9,245 bases of DNA from PeH17 sp964414925. Its GTDB lineage: Bacteria > Bacillota > Clostridia > Christensenellales > CAG-138. The notes under the pieces were generated by a model, which saw only the letters and a program-made list of their open reading frames with translations, made no database searches and was not told the DNA's origin. The stretch's first letter is position 1. The number at the start of each line of letters is the position of its first letter. Made by a program: the position numbers and the translations under genes. Shown in pieces: positions 1 through 4,985 of the stretch. Location of the stretch: positions 1 to 9,245 of the forward strand of contig CAYPXV010000063.1 of NCBI GenBank assembly GCA_964414925.1, written 5' to 3'.

Positions 1-142
1 TAATTGTGCTAACGGTTTGGAAAGGTTCTGTCAATAATAAAACTCTATGCATTAACGATAAAAGTAAAAATAAAGGCTTTTTCAGTTCTTCTTCATTCCT
101 TGCTACAAACACATTCGTTACCTTATCATTAATCTGTTCCAT
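1..142 (-). CDS. Unrecognised protein, N-terminal fragment (runs off left edge)
   Basis: An open frame reads leftward from ATG at 142-140 to the window edge with no stop, giving 47 residues. It begins MEQINDKVTN and continues with an acidic stretch NEEELKK and then a hydrophobic leucine-rich stretch (about residues 24-38). A purine-rich ribosome binding site (GGAAAGGGG) lies about 8 nt upstream of the ATG, and a consensus-like promoter for this strand lies at 300-328. I do not recognise the family, and the visible part is too short for domain calls. It is divergent from the XRE repressor gene at 419-790, an arrangement common where a repressor controls its neighbour, so it may be that repressor's target. 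The support is the start, the ribosome binding site and the promoter, not homology. Confidence 0.5.
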   Translation of the reverse strand, partial: MEQINDKVTNVFVARNEEELKKPLFLLLSLMHRVLLLTEPFQTVSTI

Positions 143-299
143 TTCGCTTTCCCCTTTCCATAGTTTTAAATATATCAACCAATCGCACAGCGGTTATATT
201 ACTCCGCTTCCAGTTGCCACACTGTTGGTTGGATGCATTAAGTTGTCAAGTTACTATCAGCATACGCTTCTGATTGCGGATGCTGTTCTTTATGTTCAT
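143..299 (-). other. Putative structured 5' leader of the left-edge gene
   Basis: About 150 nt separate the predicted transcription start (near 293) from the ATG at 142 and hold no credible gene. The longest internal frames are 14-17 codons and lack ribosome binding sites. There are two nested inverted repeats: CAACCAA (176-182) with TTGGTTG (225-231), and inside them AGCGG (189-193) with CCGCT (204-208). They could fold into an extended hairpin in the leader RNA. No known riboswitch or RNA family is recognised, and the arms are short enough to be chance. Confidence 0.3.
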
Positions 300-328
300 A
301 GTTTAGCACATTCGTTTCACCATGTCAA
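300..328 (-). promoter_or_regulatory. Promoter for the left-edge minus-strand gene
   Basis: On the minus strand a perfect -35 TTGACA (323-328) is followed by a 17-bp spacer and -10 TAAACT (300-305), preceded by the extended -10 dinucleotide TG. The spacing is ideal. The start of transcription would be near 293. Confidence 0.65.
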
Positions 329-347
329 TAGCTTTTGCACGAAAAGA

Positions 348-361
348 ACAAATATATTTGT
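348..361. promoter_or_regulatory. Palindromic operator candidate between divergent promoters
   Basis: ACAAATATATTTGT is a perfect 14-bp palindrome. It overlaps the first bases of the plus-strand -35 (358-363) and lies about 20 bp upstream of the minus-strand -35 (323-328). A second, smaller dyad CTTTT-N5-AAAAG (332-346) is adjacent. The position suits binding by the XRE protein encoded at 419-790 to repress itself and possibly its divergent neighbour. This is inferred from symmetry and position. Confidence 0.5.
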
Positions 362-386
362 CTTCATTGCAATGCTATGCTATAAT
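358..386 (+). promoter_or_regulatory. Promoter of the XRE repressor gene
   Basis: -35 TTGTCT (358-363, 4 of 6 consensus), a 17-bp spacer and a perfect -10 TATAAT (381-386), with the extended -10 TG at 378-379. Transcription would start near 393, giving a leader of about 25 nt. Confidence 0.7.
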
Positions 387-418
387 TACCTCAATCAAAT
401 AGAAAGGAGGTGCATATT

Positions 419-790
419 ATGAATGACATGGGAGGACGTTTACACCTGTTACGCAAGCAATTTAACCTCACGCAACAACAATTTGCTAACAGACTTAACG
501 TAGTCCGTGCTAACATCGGACGTTACGAATCAGGTGCATGTATGCCATCTGGCGCAGTGGTTGAACTTATCTGTCGTGAGTTCAACGTGTCTCGCCGCTG
601 GTTAGAGACAGGGGAAGGCGATATGTTTCAGCCGTTAGAGCGGCAAGAAGCAATTAAACAACTTACAGACAAGATATTCGAAGCCCCGAGTGATACGCTG
701 TCAGCCTTTGTTAATGCCGTAACGCAGTTGACGGAATCGGATTTGCAAGTGCTTTCTGCGTTCGCAAGAGCATTGAGAGAGGGCGATTAA
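419..790 (+). CDS. Small XRE-family (Cro/cI-type) transcriptional regulator
   Basis: Predicted DNA-binding repressor of 123 aa. Residues about 5-60 form a typical XRE helix-turn-helix: GGRLHLLRKQFNLTQQQFA, then NRLNVVRANIGRYESG as turn and recognition helix, ending in the characteristic FNVSRRWLETGEGDMF that closes this domain in many phage-type and Clostridial repressors. Residues 75-123 are a charged helical tail probably used for dimerisation. No peptidase motif is visible, so no self-cleavage is expected. The ATG at 419 is preferred because AAGGAGG (404-410) lies 8 nt upstream; the in-frame GTG at 410 overlaps that ribosome binding site. The gene has its own extended -10 promoter with a palindrome over the -35, suggesting autoregulation. 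The regulated target is unknown; the divergent left-edge gene is the obvious candidate. Confidence 0.88.
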   Translation: MNDMGGRLHLLRKQFNLTQQQFANRLNVVRANIGRYESGACMPSGAVVELICREFNVSRRWLETGEGDMFQPLERQEAIKQLTDKIFEAPSDTLSAFVNAVTQLTESDLQVLSAFARALREGD

Positions 791-815
791 TTGTAATTCG
801 CTTATATAGTAAAAA

Positions 816-840
816 CCAGTTTCATTATAAATGGCTTTTT
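816..840 (+). terminator. Weak intrinsic terminator after the XRE gene
   Basis: CCA(G)TTT (816-822) can pair with AAATGG (829-834) around a 6-nt loop, followed by C and a run of five T. The stem is short, AT-rich and has one bulge, so it may be inefficient alone. The branched hairpin at 910-955 lies further downstream. I see nothing distinct in 841-900 apart from a loose CAATTA/TAATTG dyad (843-863). Confidence 0.35.
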
Positions 841-901
841 AACAATTAAAGGGTTAATAATTGCCATCCGATTTACATGCATTGATTTCAATAATTGACA
901 T

Positions 902-955
902 GATAAAAAGGCTTCTGCATTTCATGCGAAATTAAGTCCGCAAGCGGCAGAAGCC
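902..955 (-). terminator. Branched intrinsic terminator of the 202-aa gene
   Basis: An outer 9-bp perfect stem GGCTTCTGC (910-918) / GCAGAAGCC (947-955) encloses two small hairpins: ATTTC-ATGC-GAAAT (919-932) and a CCGC/GCGG dyad (938-947, sharing base 947 with the outer stem). On the minus strand the outer stem is followed directly by TTTTTATC (909-902), so it should terminate transcription from the gene at 1030-1638. On the plus strand there is only a loosely T-rich tail, so it may act weakly on the convergent gene too. Confidence 0.7.
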
Positions 956-1029
956 CTATTATTAATTTATGCAACACTTTTTATGAAAACTAAATATAAG
1001 TCCATAAAGATAATCCGGCATACAGAAGT

Positions 1030-1638
1030 TTACTTCTTTCCGAAAATTTTGGCAAAGAGACTTTTCTTTTCCGATTTGGTTTTTGCGGAAGATGAATCTT
1101 TAGCGGAGTTATCTTCGCAAGTACATTGTGTGGGGTAAATTATTTCATCGTTATATTGAAGGACGATTGAAACCCCATCATACATTTTGTCTAATTTCTC
1201 AATGTTATCCTTGAACGCACTTAAATCATCGACTTTGTTTGTGACCTTGATTATGTATTTATCCCAGTTGATTTTAGCGTTACCCGATGAAGCAATCTGC
1301 AAGCCTTCGATTCCGCCCTGCAAGCAGAGGGTAATTGAATTAACGAAACGAGGATTGTATTCCACTTTTGATGAAAAGGAGAATCCTGTTTTAGACGGTA
1401 TGGGACCTGTGAGCGGTATGAACTGCTTGCCTACGGATTTTGCAAGAATTGTTTTCTCCGTGATTCTAACTTCCGGATCTGAGTCGTGTACACGTTGAGC
1501 CGCCTCGCCCGTAAGGGTTGCAATGATACCGTTATTGTGCATTTCGTCTATTGCTTTTTGCATTATTACGAATAATTGCATTTGAAGTTCGGGTTTTGAT
1601 TCAAGTCTGTCATATAGTGCTTTGACAAATCGTTCCAT
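1030..1638 (-). CDS. Unrecognised 202-aa cytoplasmic protein with basic tail
   Basis: I do not recognise this family. The 202-aa product has a helical N-terminus (MERFVKALYDRLESKPELQM, then a helix about residues 20-35), a mixed alpha/beta middle (about 55-170) and a low-complexity Ser/Lys tail (about 175-202) ending SLFAKIFGKK. That last segment could form a short cationic amphipathic helix that binds membrane or nucleic acid. There is no signal peptide or transmembrane segment. A CTC pair (CTCED) lies near residues 173-175. The ATG is well supported by AAAGGAG about 7 nt upstream. The gene has its own extended -10 promoter (1690-1718) and a dyad in its leader, and follows the XRE-desulfoferrodoxin regulator by 89 nt on the same strand, so it may be a target of that regulator. 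It ends at a strong terminator. Confidence 0.75.
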   Translation of the reverse strand: MERFVKALYDRLESKPELQMQLFVIMQKAIDEMHNNGIIATLTGEAAQRVHDSDPEVRITEKTILAKSVGKQFIPLTGPIPSKTGFSFSSKVEYNPRFVNSITLCLQGGIEGLQIASSGNAKINWDKYIIKVTNKVDDLSAFKDNIEKLDKMYDGVSIVLQYNDEIIYPTQCTCEDNSAKDSSSAKTKSEKKSLFAKIFGKK

Positions 1639-1657
1639 GTTGTTCTCCTTTGTCCAT

Positions 1658-1676
1658 TCGGTGATAAAATTACCGA
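1658..1676. promoter_or_regulatory. Dyad operator candidate in the leader of the 202-aa gene
   Basis: TCGGTGATAAAATTACCGA is a 19-bp inverted repeat with one mismatched pair and an AAA centre. It lies between the -10 (1690-1695) and the ribosome binding site of the gene starting at 1638, a position where a bound repressor would block transcription. The XRE-desulfoferrodoxin protein encoded immediately upstream is the natural candidate; this is inference. Confidence 0.45.
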
Positions 1677-1689
1677 TTAAGGTTAATTC

Positions 1690-1718
1690 AGTTTAGCATG
1701 TTTCGCCGAAATAATCAA
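1690..1718 (-). promoter_or_regulatory. Promoter of the 202-aa gene
   Basis: On the minus strand, -35 TTGATT (1713-1718), a 17-bp spacer and -10 TAAACT (1690-1695) with extended -10 TGC. The nonamer TGCTAAACT is identical to that of the promoter at 300-328. Transcription would start near 1683, just before the dyad at 1658-1676. Confidence 0.6.
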
Positions 1719-1727
1719 GGAACTTCG

Positions 1728-2330
1728 TTATTTTTTACAGTTTCCCGAACATAGTTTTTTAAACAATCCATGTCGGTTGCAAAACCAGTAGATTGTCCCA
1801 TATCCTCGAAGCTGCATACGGGTTTCGGCATTACCTTCCGGATAGAATTTAACCAGCTGAACCCTGTCTGCGGTAACGAAAGCAACGAATGAGATATTGT
1901 GCTCTTTAGTCATAGGATGATGAATTGTAAGGAAAAATTCATCCTCAACTTTTTCTGCGGTAAGAGAATGTTCGTCATCCGATTCTTCAGCCTCCAAAGC
2001 AAGCAATGTAATGCCGCAACAACTTACGAGTGCATCACCGGTGCTGTGTATTACATTTCCACATAAGGGGCAGACATAGAATTTCATCCGTGCCATATTG
2101 GAAGATTTATTTCGATTAATAATACATTCTCCAGTCATCAATTCAATAACCGAAACACCCAGAGCTTCCGCAAGCGGTTGGAGCAAAGAAATATCCGGCA
2201 GACCTTTGGCTGTTTCCCATTTGGAAACGGTCTTACTGCTGACACCAAGTCGATTTCCAAGTTCAGCCTGTGTAATTTTCTGTTTTTCTCTCAACGACTT
2301 AATTGTAATTCCCGTGACATATGAATTCAT
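1728..2330 (-). CDS. XRE regulator fused to a desulfoferrodoxin (superoxide reductase-like) module
   Basis: A 200-aa two-part protein. Residues about 5-65 are an XRE helix-turn-helix (SLREKQKITQAELGNRLGVS, SKTVSKWETAKGLPDI). Residues 82-193 match desulfoferrodoxin: a desulforedoxin-type centre CPLC (C87, C90) with CC (C104, C105), then a superoxide-reductase-like domain with HHPM, KEH, the YPEG region and FCNRHGLF. All five expected non-haem iron ligands appear present (H121, H138, H144, C184, H187). Desulfoferrodoxins reduce superoxide to peroxide. Here the EKH motif that carries the catalytic lysine reads KEH, so catalysis may be altered, and the DNA-binding fusion suggests sensing of superoxide, oxygen or iron. 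The ATG at 2330 is chosen because AAAGGATGTGAT precedes it by 4 nt; an in-frame GTG at 2339 falls inside that site. I recall this architecture from Clostridia, usually annotated only as an HTH protein. Confidence 0.87.
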   Translation of the reverse strand: MNSYVTGITIKSLREKQKITQAELGNRLGVSSKTVSKWETAKGLPDISLLQPLAEALGVSVIELMTGECIINRNKSSNMARMKFYVCPLCGNVIHSTGDALVSCCGITLLALEAEESDDEHSLTAEKVEDEFFLTIHHPMTKEHNISFVAFVTADRVQLVKFYPEGNAETRMQLRGYGTIYWFCNRHGLFKKLCSGNCKK

Positions 2331-2348
2331 TCTTATCACATCCTTTCT

Positions 2349-2383
2349 GTTTCAATCATAACACGAAGCTACAACTGAAACAA
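2349..2383 (-). promoter_or_regulatory. Promoter of the XRE-desulfoferrodoxin gene with flanking dyad
   Basis: On the minus strand, -35 TTGTTT (2378-2383), a 17-bp spacer and -10 TATGAT (2355-2360) with extended -10 TG. Inverted repeat GTTTCA (2349-2354) / TGAAAC (2376-2381) brackets the -10 and touches the -35, so a dimeric repressor, possibly the gene's own product, could bind here. The dyad arms are only 6 bp. Confidence 0.55.
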
Positions 2384-2435
2384 CCTACGCTGCGCAGACA
2401 GATGTATTTAACCGTAAAAAATGACAACTACCCTA

Positions 2436-2464
2436 TTGCAAACCGTTTTTTGTTGTGTTATACT
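2436..2464 (+). promoter_or_regulatory. Promoter of the riboswitch operon
   Basis: -35 TTGCAA (2436-2441), a 17-bp spacer and -10 TATACT (2459-2464) with extended -10 TG at 2456-2457. Transcription would start near 2471, about 10 nt before the P1 stem of the cobalamin riboswitch. Confidence 0.7.
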
Positions 2465-2481
2465 ACAGTAAAGTGTATATG

Positions 2482-2593
2482 CAAAAGAATCCATTCGGCG
2501 AATGCCGACAGTGGAATGGGGTGAGATGCCCCGCGAACAGGTCACTGTGATGCCTCTATAGGAGGATAAGTCAGATACACCGGGATTCTTTTG
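2482..2593 (+). ncRNA. Cobalamin riboswitch
   Basis: The closing P1 stem is an 11-bp perfect pairing of 2482-2492 with 2583-2593 (AAAAGAATCC / GGATTCTTTT core). Inside, in order, are CCATTC/GAATGG pairing (2491-2496 / 2514-2519) enclosing a CGGC-GAAT-GCCG hairpin, the conserved GGTGA block (2519-2523), the B12-box-like GTCACTGTGA (2541-2550), a CCTC-TATA-GGAG hairpin (2553-2564) and AAGTCAGATACACCG near the 3' side, matching the family consensus AAGYCAGnAnACC. Cobalamin binding would be expected to favour the terminator at 2633-2662 and reduce expression of the three genes downstream. The subclass is not certain from reading alone. Confidence 0.9.
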
Positions 2594-2632
2594 GCTTCCT
2601 GCCTGAACCGGGATGCCTGAGTCGTTTTTGTT

Positions 2633-2662
2633 GTCCGCAGGCTACCTCTGCGGACTTTTTTT
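2633..2662 (+). terminator. Intrinsic terminator, riboswitch expression platform
   Basis: Perfect 8-bp stem GTCCGCAG (2633-2640) / CTGCGGAC (2648-2655) with a 7-nt loop, followed by seven T (2656-2662). It lies 40 nt after the riboswitch and before the first gene, the usual place for ligand-controlled termination. CAGGC (2638-2642), part of the stem and loop, is complementary to GCCTG at both 2601-2605 and 2615-2619, which could form the alternative antiterminator. From 2663 to 2745 I see only a small CGGCT/AGCCG dyad (2684-2705). Confidence 0.85.
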
Positions 2663-2759
2663 ATTAAGTGTGACAGATATTAACGGCTCACCGCTACAGA
2701 AGCCGCTACACGGAAAATAATGTTGTCGTGCCTGAGTTTTATGTAAAAGGAGTATGGGT

Positions 2760-3329
2760 ATGGTTGAAAAAAGACAGATAGAAATCCCCGTAACCGAGTT
2801 TGTCCGTAGCTGCGTAGATGTGGAAAAGTTTTTAAGTTATTGCCGCTCTTGCAGTAGCTATGGGAATACCTGGTCCTGTCCGCCGTTCAACTTCAATCCG
2901 ACGGAGCTATGGGAAAGTTATCACACCATACTGCTATACAGCCGAAAAATTCCGATTTCCATGGAAATGCAGACTACTGTATTTTCTCCCGAAGAACTGA
3001 ACCGTGCCGGTCTCGAACTGTTGCGCACGGAAAAAAGGGCTATGCTTACGGAATTACTGGAACTGGAAAAGCACTTTCCCGGCAGTATGATGCTTTCGGC
3101 AGGAAGCTGCAATGTATGTCCTAATGGCAGCTGCACACGACGCACCGGAAAGCCATGTCGAAATCCCGATATGATGCGCCACTCCATTGAATCGCTTGGC
3201 GGTGATGTCGGTAAGGCACTGGAACTGTATTTTAATTTACAACTGCTGTGGGGTCATGACGGTCACATGCCGGAATACTACATTTTACTTGGTGGGCTGC
3301 TGAAGAAAAATAATATGCCTGCTACTTAA
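2760..3329 (+). CDS. DUF2284 family predicted metal-binding protein
   Basis: A 189-aa cytoplasmic protein with the cysteine pattern of DUF2284. An N-terminal cluster, C28-x2-C31 with GNTWSCPPF (C40), is followed by a C-terminal cluster C117-x2-C120-x4-C125-x7-C133 within SAGSCNVCPNGSCTRRTGKPC, then the family-typical RHSIESLGGDV. These cysteines probably bind an iron-sulfur cluster or other metal; no enzymatic reaction is established to my knowledge. The ATG at 2760 is chosen because AAAAGGAG (2745-2752) is 7 nt upstream; the ATG at 2754 is only 1 nt from it. It is the first gene after the cobalamin riboswitch and is followed by a cysteine-rich small-domain gene, so a role in corrinoid or cobalt supply, or in a B12-dependent pathway, is plausible but unproven. 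Confidence 0.87.
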   Translation: MVEKRQIEIPVTEFVRSCVDVEKFLSYCRSCSSYGNTWSCPPFNFNPTELWESYHTILLYSRKIPISMEMQTTVFSPEELNRAGLELLRTEKRAMLTELLELEKHFPGSMMLSAGSCNVCPNGSCTRRTGKPCRNPDMMRHSIESLGGDVGKALELYFNLQLLWGHDGHMPEYYILLGGLLKKNNMPAT

Positions 3330-3353
3330 TAAAAAAGAAAAGAGGTCGTAACG

Positions 3354-3656
3354 ATGAAAAATGAAGAAAAGCAAGGGCTTAATATGCAGCCTGAAGACAG
3401 CCGATATTCCTTTTTCCAACATCGGGAATGTGAGTTTTTCCCATGTCACAAAACCGACAATCCAGAGGACTTCAACTGTCTGTTCTGCTACTGTCCGCTG
3501 TATACGCTTGGTTCAGCCTGTGGCGGCAACTGTGCATGGCTGCCGGACGGCACCAAGGATTGCAGTAATTGTCTTGTACCTCATGGTCGGGGTAGTTATC
3601 GCTATGTCATTTCCAAATTCAGTCAGCTTTCAGAGCTGGCTAAGAAAAATCGTTGA
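3354..3656 (+). CDS. Cysteine-rich small domain protein
   Basis: A 100-aa protein matching the cysteine-rich small domain family (I believe Pfam PF04071, zf-like). Conserved elements are ECEFFPCHK (C26, C31, H32), the core FNCLFCYCPLYTLG (C42, C45, C47), CGGNC (C56, C60) and KDCSNCLVPHGRGSYRYVI (C70, C73, H77). It is a probable metal-binding protein without a known reaction. From memory, this domain is often found beside or fused to cobalamin-salvage genes, which agrees with its place in a cobalamin-riboswitch operon. The ATG follows AGAGGT at 7 nt. It starts 24 nt after the DUF2284 stop. Its TGA (3654-3656) overlaps the ribosome binding site of the next gene, so the two are probably translationally coupled. 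Confidence 0.88.
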   Translation: MKNEEKQGLNMQPEDSRYSFFQHRECEFFPCHKTDNPEDFNCLFCYCPLYTLGSACGGNCAWLPDGTKDCSNCLVPHGRGSYRYVISKFSQLSELAKKNR

Positions 3657-3664
3657 GGTGTTAT

Positions 3665-3955
3665 ATGAATATTAATTGGTTTAAAAATCCCGACCATCTG
3701 GTCTATATCAATGCGGAAAAGGATCTTGCATTCCTTGAATCCCGCTTCAAACTGCCCGGTCTGGTGGAAGCTGCAAAGCTGCTTCATCAACATCCCACTC
3801 CCGAGGGATATTCTGTCAGGGGACGTCGCACGATGGCAAAGTTGTTTATCCCCGATCTGGTTTTCGCAGAACATATTGAGATGGGAGAAAATATCTTCCT
3901 GTATTTCGGTGAAATGACCGAGTGCTATGTGCTGTATTGGCTTCGCAGTGAATAA
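3665..3955 (+). CDS. Unrecognised 96-aa protein in the cobalamin-riboswitch operon
   Basis: I do not recognise this family. The start at 3665 follows GAGGTG (3655-3660), which overlaps the stop of the preceding gene; an in-frame ATG upstream at 3653 lies inside the preceding gene and lacks a site. The protein begins MNINWFKNPDHLVYINAEKD, has a probable helix in GLVEAAKLLHQHP, a basic GRRTMAKLF segment, and ends FLYFGEMTECYVLYWLRSE, likely beta strands. There is no signal peptide or transmembrane helix and only one cysteine, unlike its two cysteine-rich neighbours. It is last in the operon, so it may share their corrinoid- or metal-related role. Confidence 0.7.
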   Translation: MNINWFKNPDHLVYINAEKDLAFLESRFKLPGLVEAAKLLHQHPTPEGYSVRGRRTMAKLFIPDLVFAEHIEMGENIFLYFGEMTECYVLYWLRSE

Positions 3956-4005
3956 CGGCAAAATATGATCGTTTACCATCGAAGGTGTATCGAGCAATTT
4001 GATAC

Positions 4006-4057
4006 TTTTATTTAAGCTGCAAATAAAACCCTCGACAACCGTTTCGATTGTCGAGGG
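4006..4057 (-). terminator. Intrinsic terminator of the ADP-ribosylglycohydrolase gene
   Basis: A 10-bp perfect stem CCCTCGACAA (4029-4038) / TTGTCGAGGG (4048-4057) with a 9-nt loop is followed, on the minus strand, by TTTTATTT (4028-4021). The plus-strand operon reaches the same hairpin but has no T run after it, so termination from that side may be weaker. An adjoining dyad TTTTATTT (4006-4013) / AAATAAAA (4021-4028) is also present. Confidence 0.8.
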
Positions 4058-4096
4058 GGTATGTACAATGAAGCACATTAAATACACTTTAATGTC

Positions 4097-4903
4097 TCAA
4101 GTTGTTTTCTCCGTCAACGGTGCATACACATTTTCGAAATCAACCAGTATTTTCATAAGGCGTTCATCCAGGAAAGTAAGCGCACTCTCTCTGATCTCGG
4201 CGGGAACACCGTAGCACGCTTCCGCAATACCGCCTGTAATTGCAGCAAGGGTGTCGCTGTCGCCGCCAATTGAAATGGCATTTCTTATCGCATCTTCAAA
4301 ATCGGTGGACTCCAAAAATGCCATAATCGCCTGCGGAACCGTCCTTTGGCAGGTCTCGTTGAATTTATATGTGTCACGTATACCGTCAAGCGTAAAATCC
4401 ATGGGATAATAATTCTTATCTATGTGGTCACGAATTTCTTGGATGCTCCTACCCTCTCGTGCCAGATAAATAGCAACGGCTGTAGCTTCCGCTCCCTTAA
4501 TTCCTTCGGGATGATTATGCGTCACCTCGGTAACTGCCTTTGACAGGGTAATTGCTTCTTCCATACTTCGTGCTGCAAACCCACATGCACTGACACGCAT
4601 TGCGGCACCGTTGCCAAAACTTCCGTACGGTTGAGGATTATCGGAATAAATCCATCGATAAAACATACCGCCGAAACCGCAATTCGGGTAAGGTCGTCCT
4701 ATCTGCTGCATACGCATTACTGCCGCCGCTGATAGTTTGGCATAGTCTTCATTGCAATCCAAAATCGCCTGTGCTACCGCCAGTGACATAATGCTGTCAT
4801 CGGTGACAGAGCATCTATGTGTAAATAATTCAAACTCCTTGTTTTTTATGTTGTGCCACTCAAATCGTGAGCCGACGATATCGCCGATAATTGCTCCTAT
4901 CAT
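4097..4903 (-). CDS. ADP-ribosylglycohydrolase family protein
   Basis: A 268-aa enzyme of the ADP-ribosylglycohydrolase (DraG/ARH-like) family, which hydrolyses the bond between ADP-ribose and a target such as arginine using two magnesium ions. Family signatures are present in order: GDIVGSRFEW (7-16), TDDS (34-37, metal ligands), the GFGGMFYRWI and GNGAAMR segments (76-103), THNHPEGIKGAEA (128-140) and the second metal site GGDSDT (213-218) followed by LAAITGGIAEA. Length is normal for single-domain members. The ATG at 4903 is chosen because GGGGGGGAG lies about 5 nt upstream and the protein then begins with the usual MIGAIIGDIVGS; earlier in-frame ATGs give a non-conserved extension. It has its own promoter and terminator, so it appears monocistronic. 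No ADP-ribosyltransferase is visible in the window, and the substrate is unknown. Confidence 0.95.
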   Translation of the reverse strand: MIGAIIGDIVGSRFEWHNIKNKEFELFTHRCSVTDDSIMSLAVAQAILDCNEDYAKLSAAAVMRMQQIGRPYPNCGFGGMFYRWIYSDNPQPYGSFGNGAAMRVSACGFAARSMEEAITLSKAVTEVTHNHPEGIKGAEATAVAIYLAREGRSIQEIRDHIDKNYYPMDFTLDGIRDTYKFNETCQRTVPQAIMAFLESTDFEDAIRNAISIGGDSDTLAAITGGIAEACYGVPAEIRESALTFLDERLMKILVDFENVYAPLTEKTT

Positions 4904-4908
4904 TGTTT

Positions 4909-4957
4909 CTCCCCCCCTTATGATATTCATCCGGTAATCTACGGTGTTATTATACCA
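4909..4957 (-). promoter_or_regulatory. Extended -10 promoter and G-run ribosome binding site of the hydrolase gene
   Basis: On the minus strand a perfect -10 TATAAT (4949-4954) is preceded by TGG (4955-4957). No convincing -35 lies 17 bp upstream (ACATCA), so it relies on the extended -10 or an activator. The ribosome binding site contains a run of seven G (4911-4917), a tract length that could vary by slippage. Confidence 0.6.
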
Positions 4958-4985
4958 TGACCTATACACTTTGATGTGAAAATCA

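Noticed and set aside
6..422. Plus-strand open frame of 138 codons covering the left intergenic region
   Set aside because: It runs through both divergent promoters and the RBS of the XRE gene, has no ribosome binding site, is antisense to a better supported minus-strand start, and has low-complexity composition unlike a real protein.
896..919. TTGACA at 896-901 as a plus-strand promoter
   Set aside because: No acceptable -10 lies 16-18 bp downstream, and the sequence enters a terminator hairpin.
1187..1498. Plus-strand open frame of 103 codons
   Set aside because: Antisense shadow of the 202-aa gene, with no RBS or promoter.
2321..2524. Plus-strand open frame of 67 codons
   Set aside because: It overlaps the regulator's 5' end, two promoters and the riboswitch P1-P3 region; no ribosome binding site.
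3361..3675. Plus-strand alternative frame of 104 codons
   Set aside because: Out of frame within the cysteine-rich small-domain gene, whose motifs are unmistakable.
3623..4087. Minus-strand open frame of 154 codons
   Set aside because: Antisense to the 96-aa gene and crosses the terminator at 4029-4057; lacks an RBS.
4904..4969. N-terminal extension of the ADP-ribosylglycohydrolase to an ATG at 4969
   Set aside because: The -10 box and G-rich RBS lie within this extension, and the family normally begins at the GDIVGS segment.
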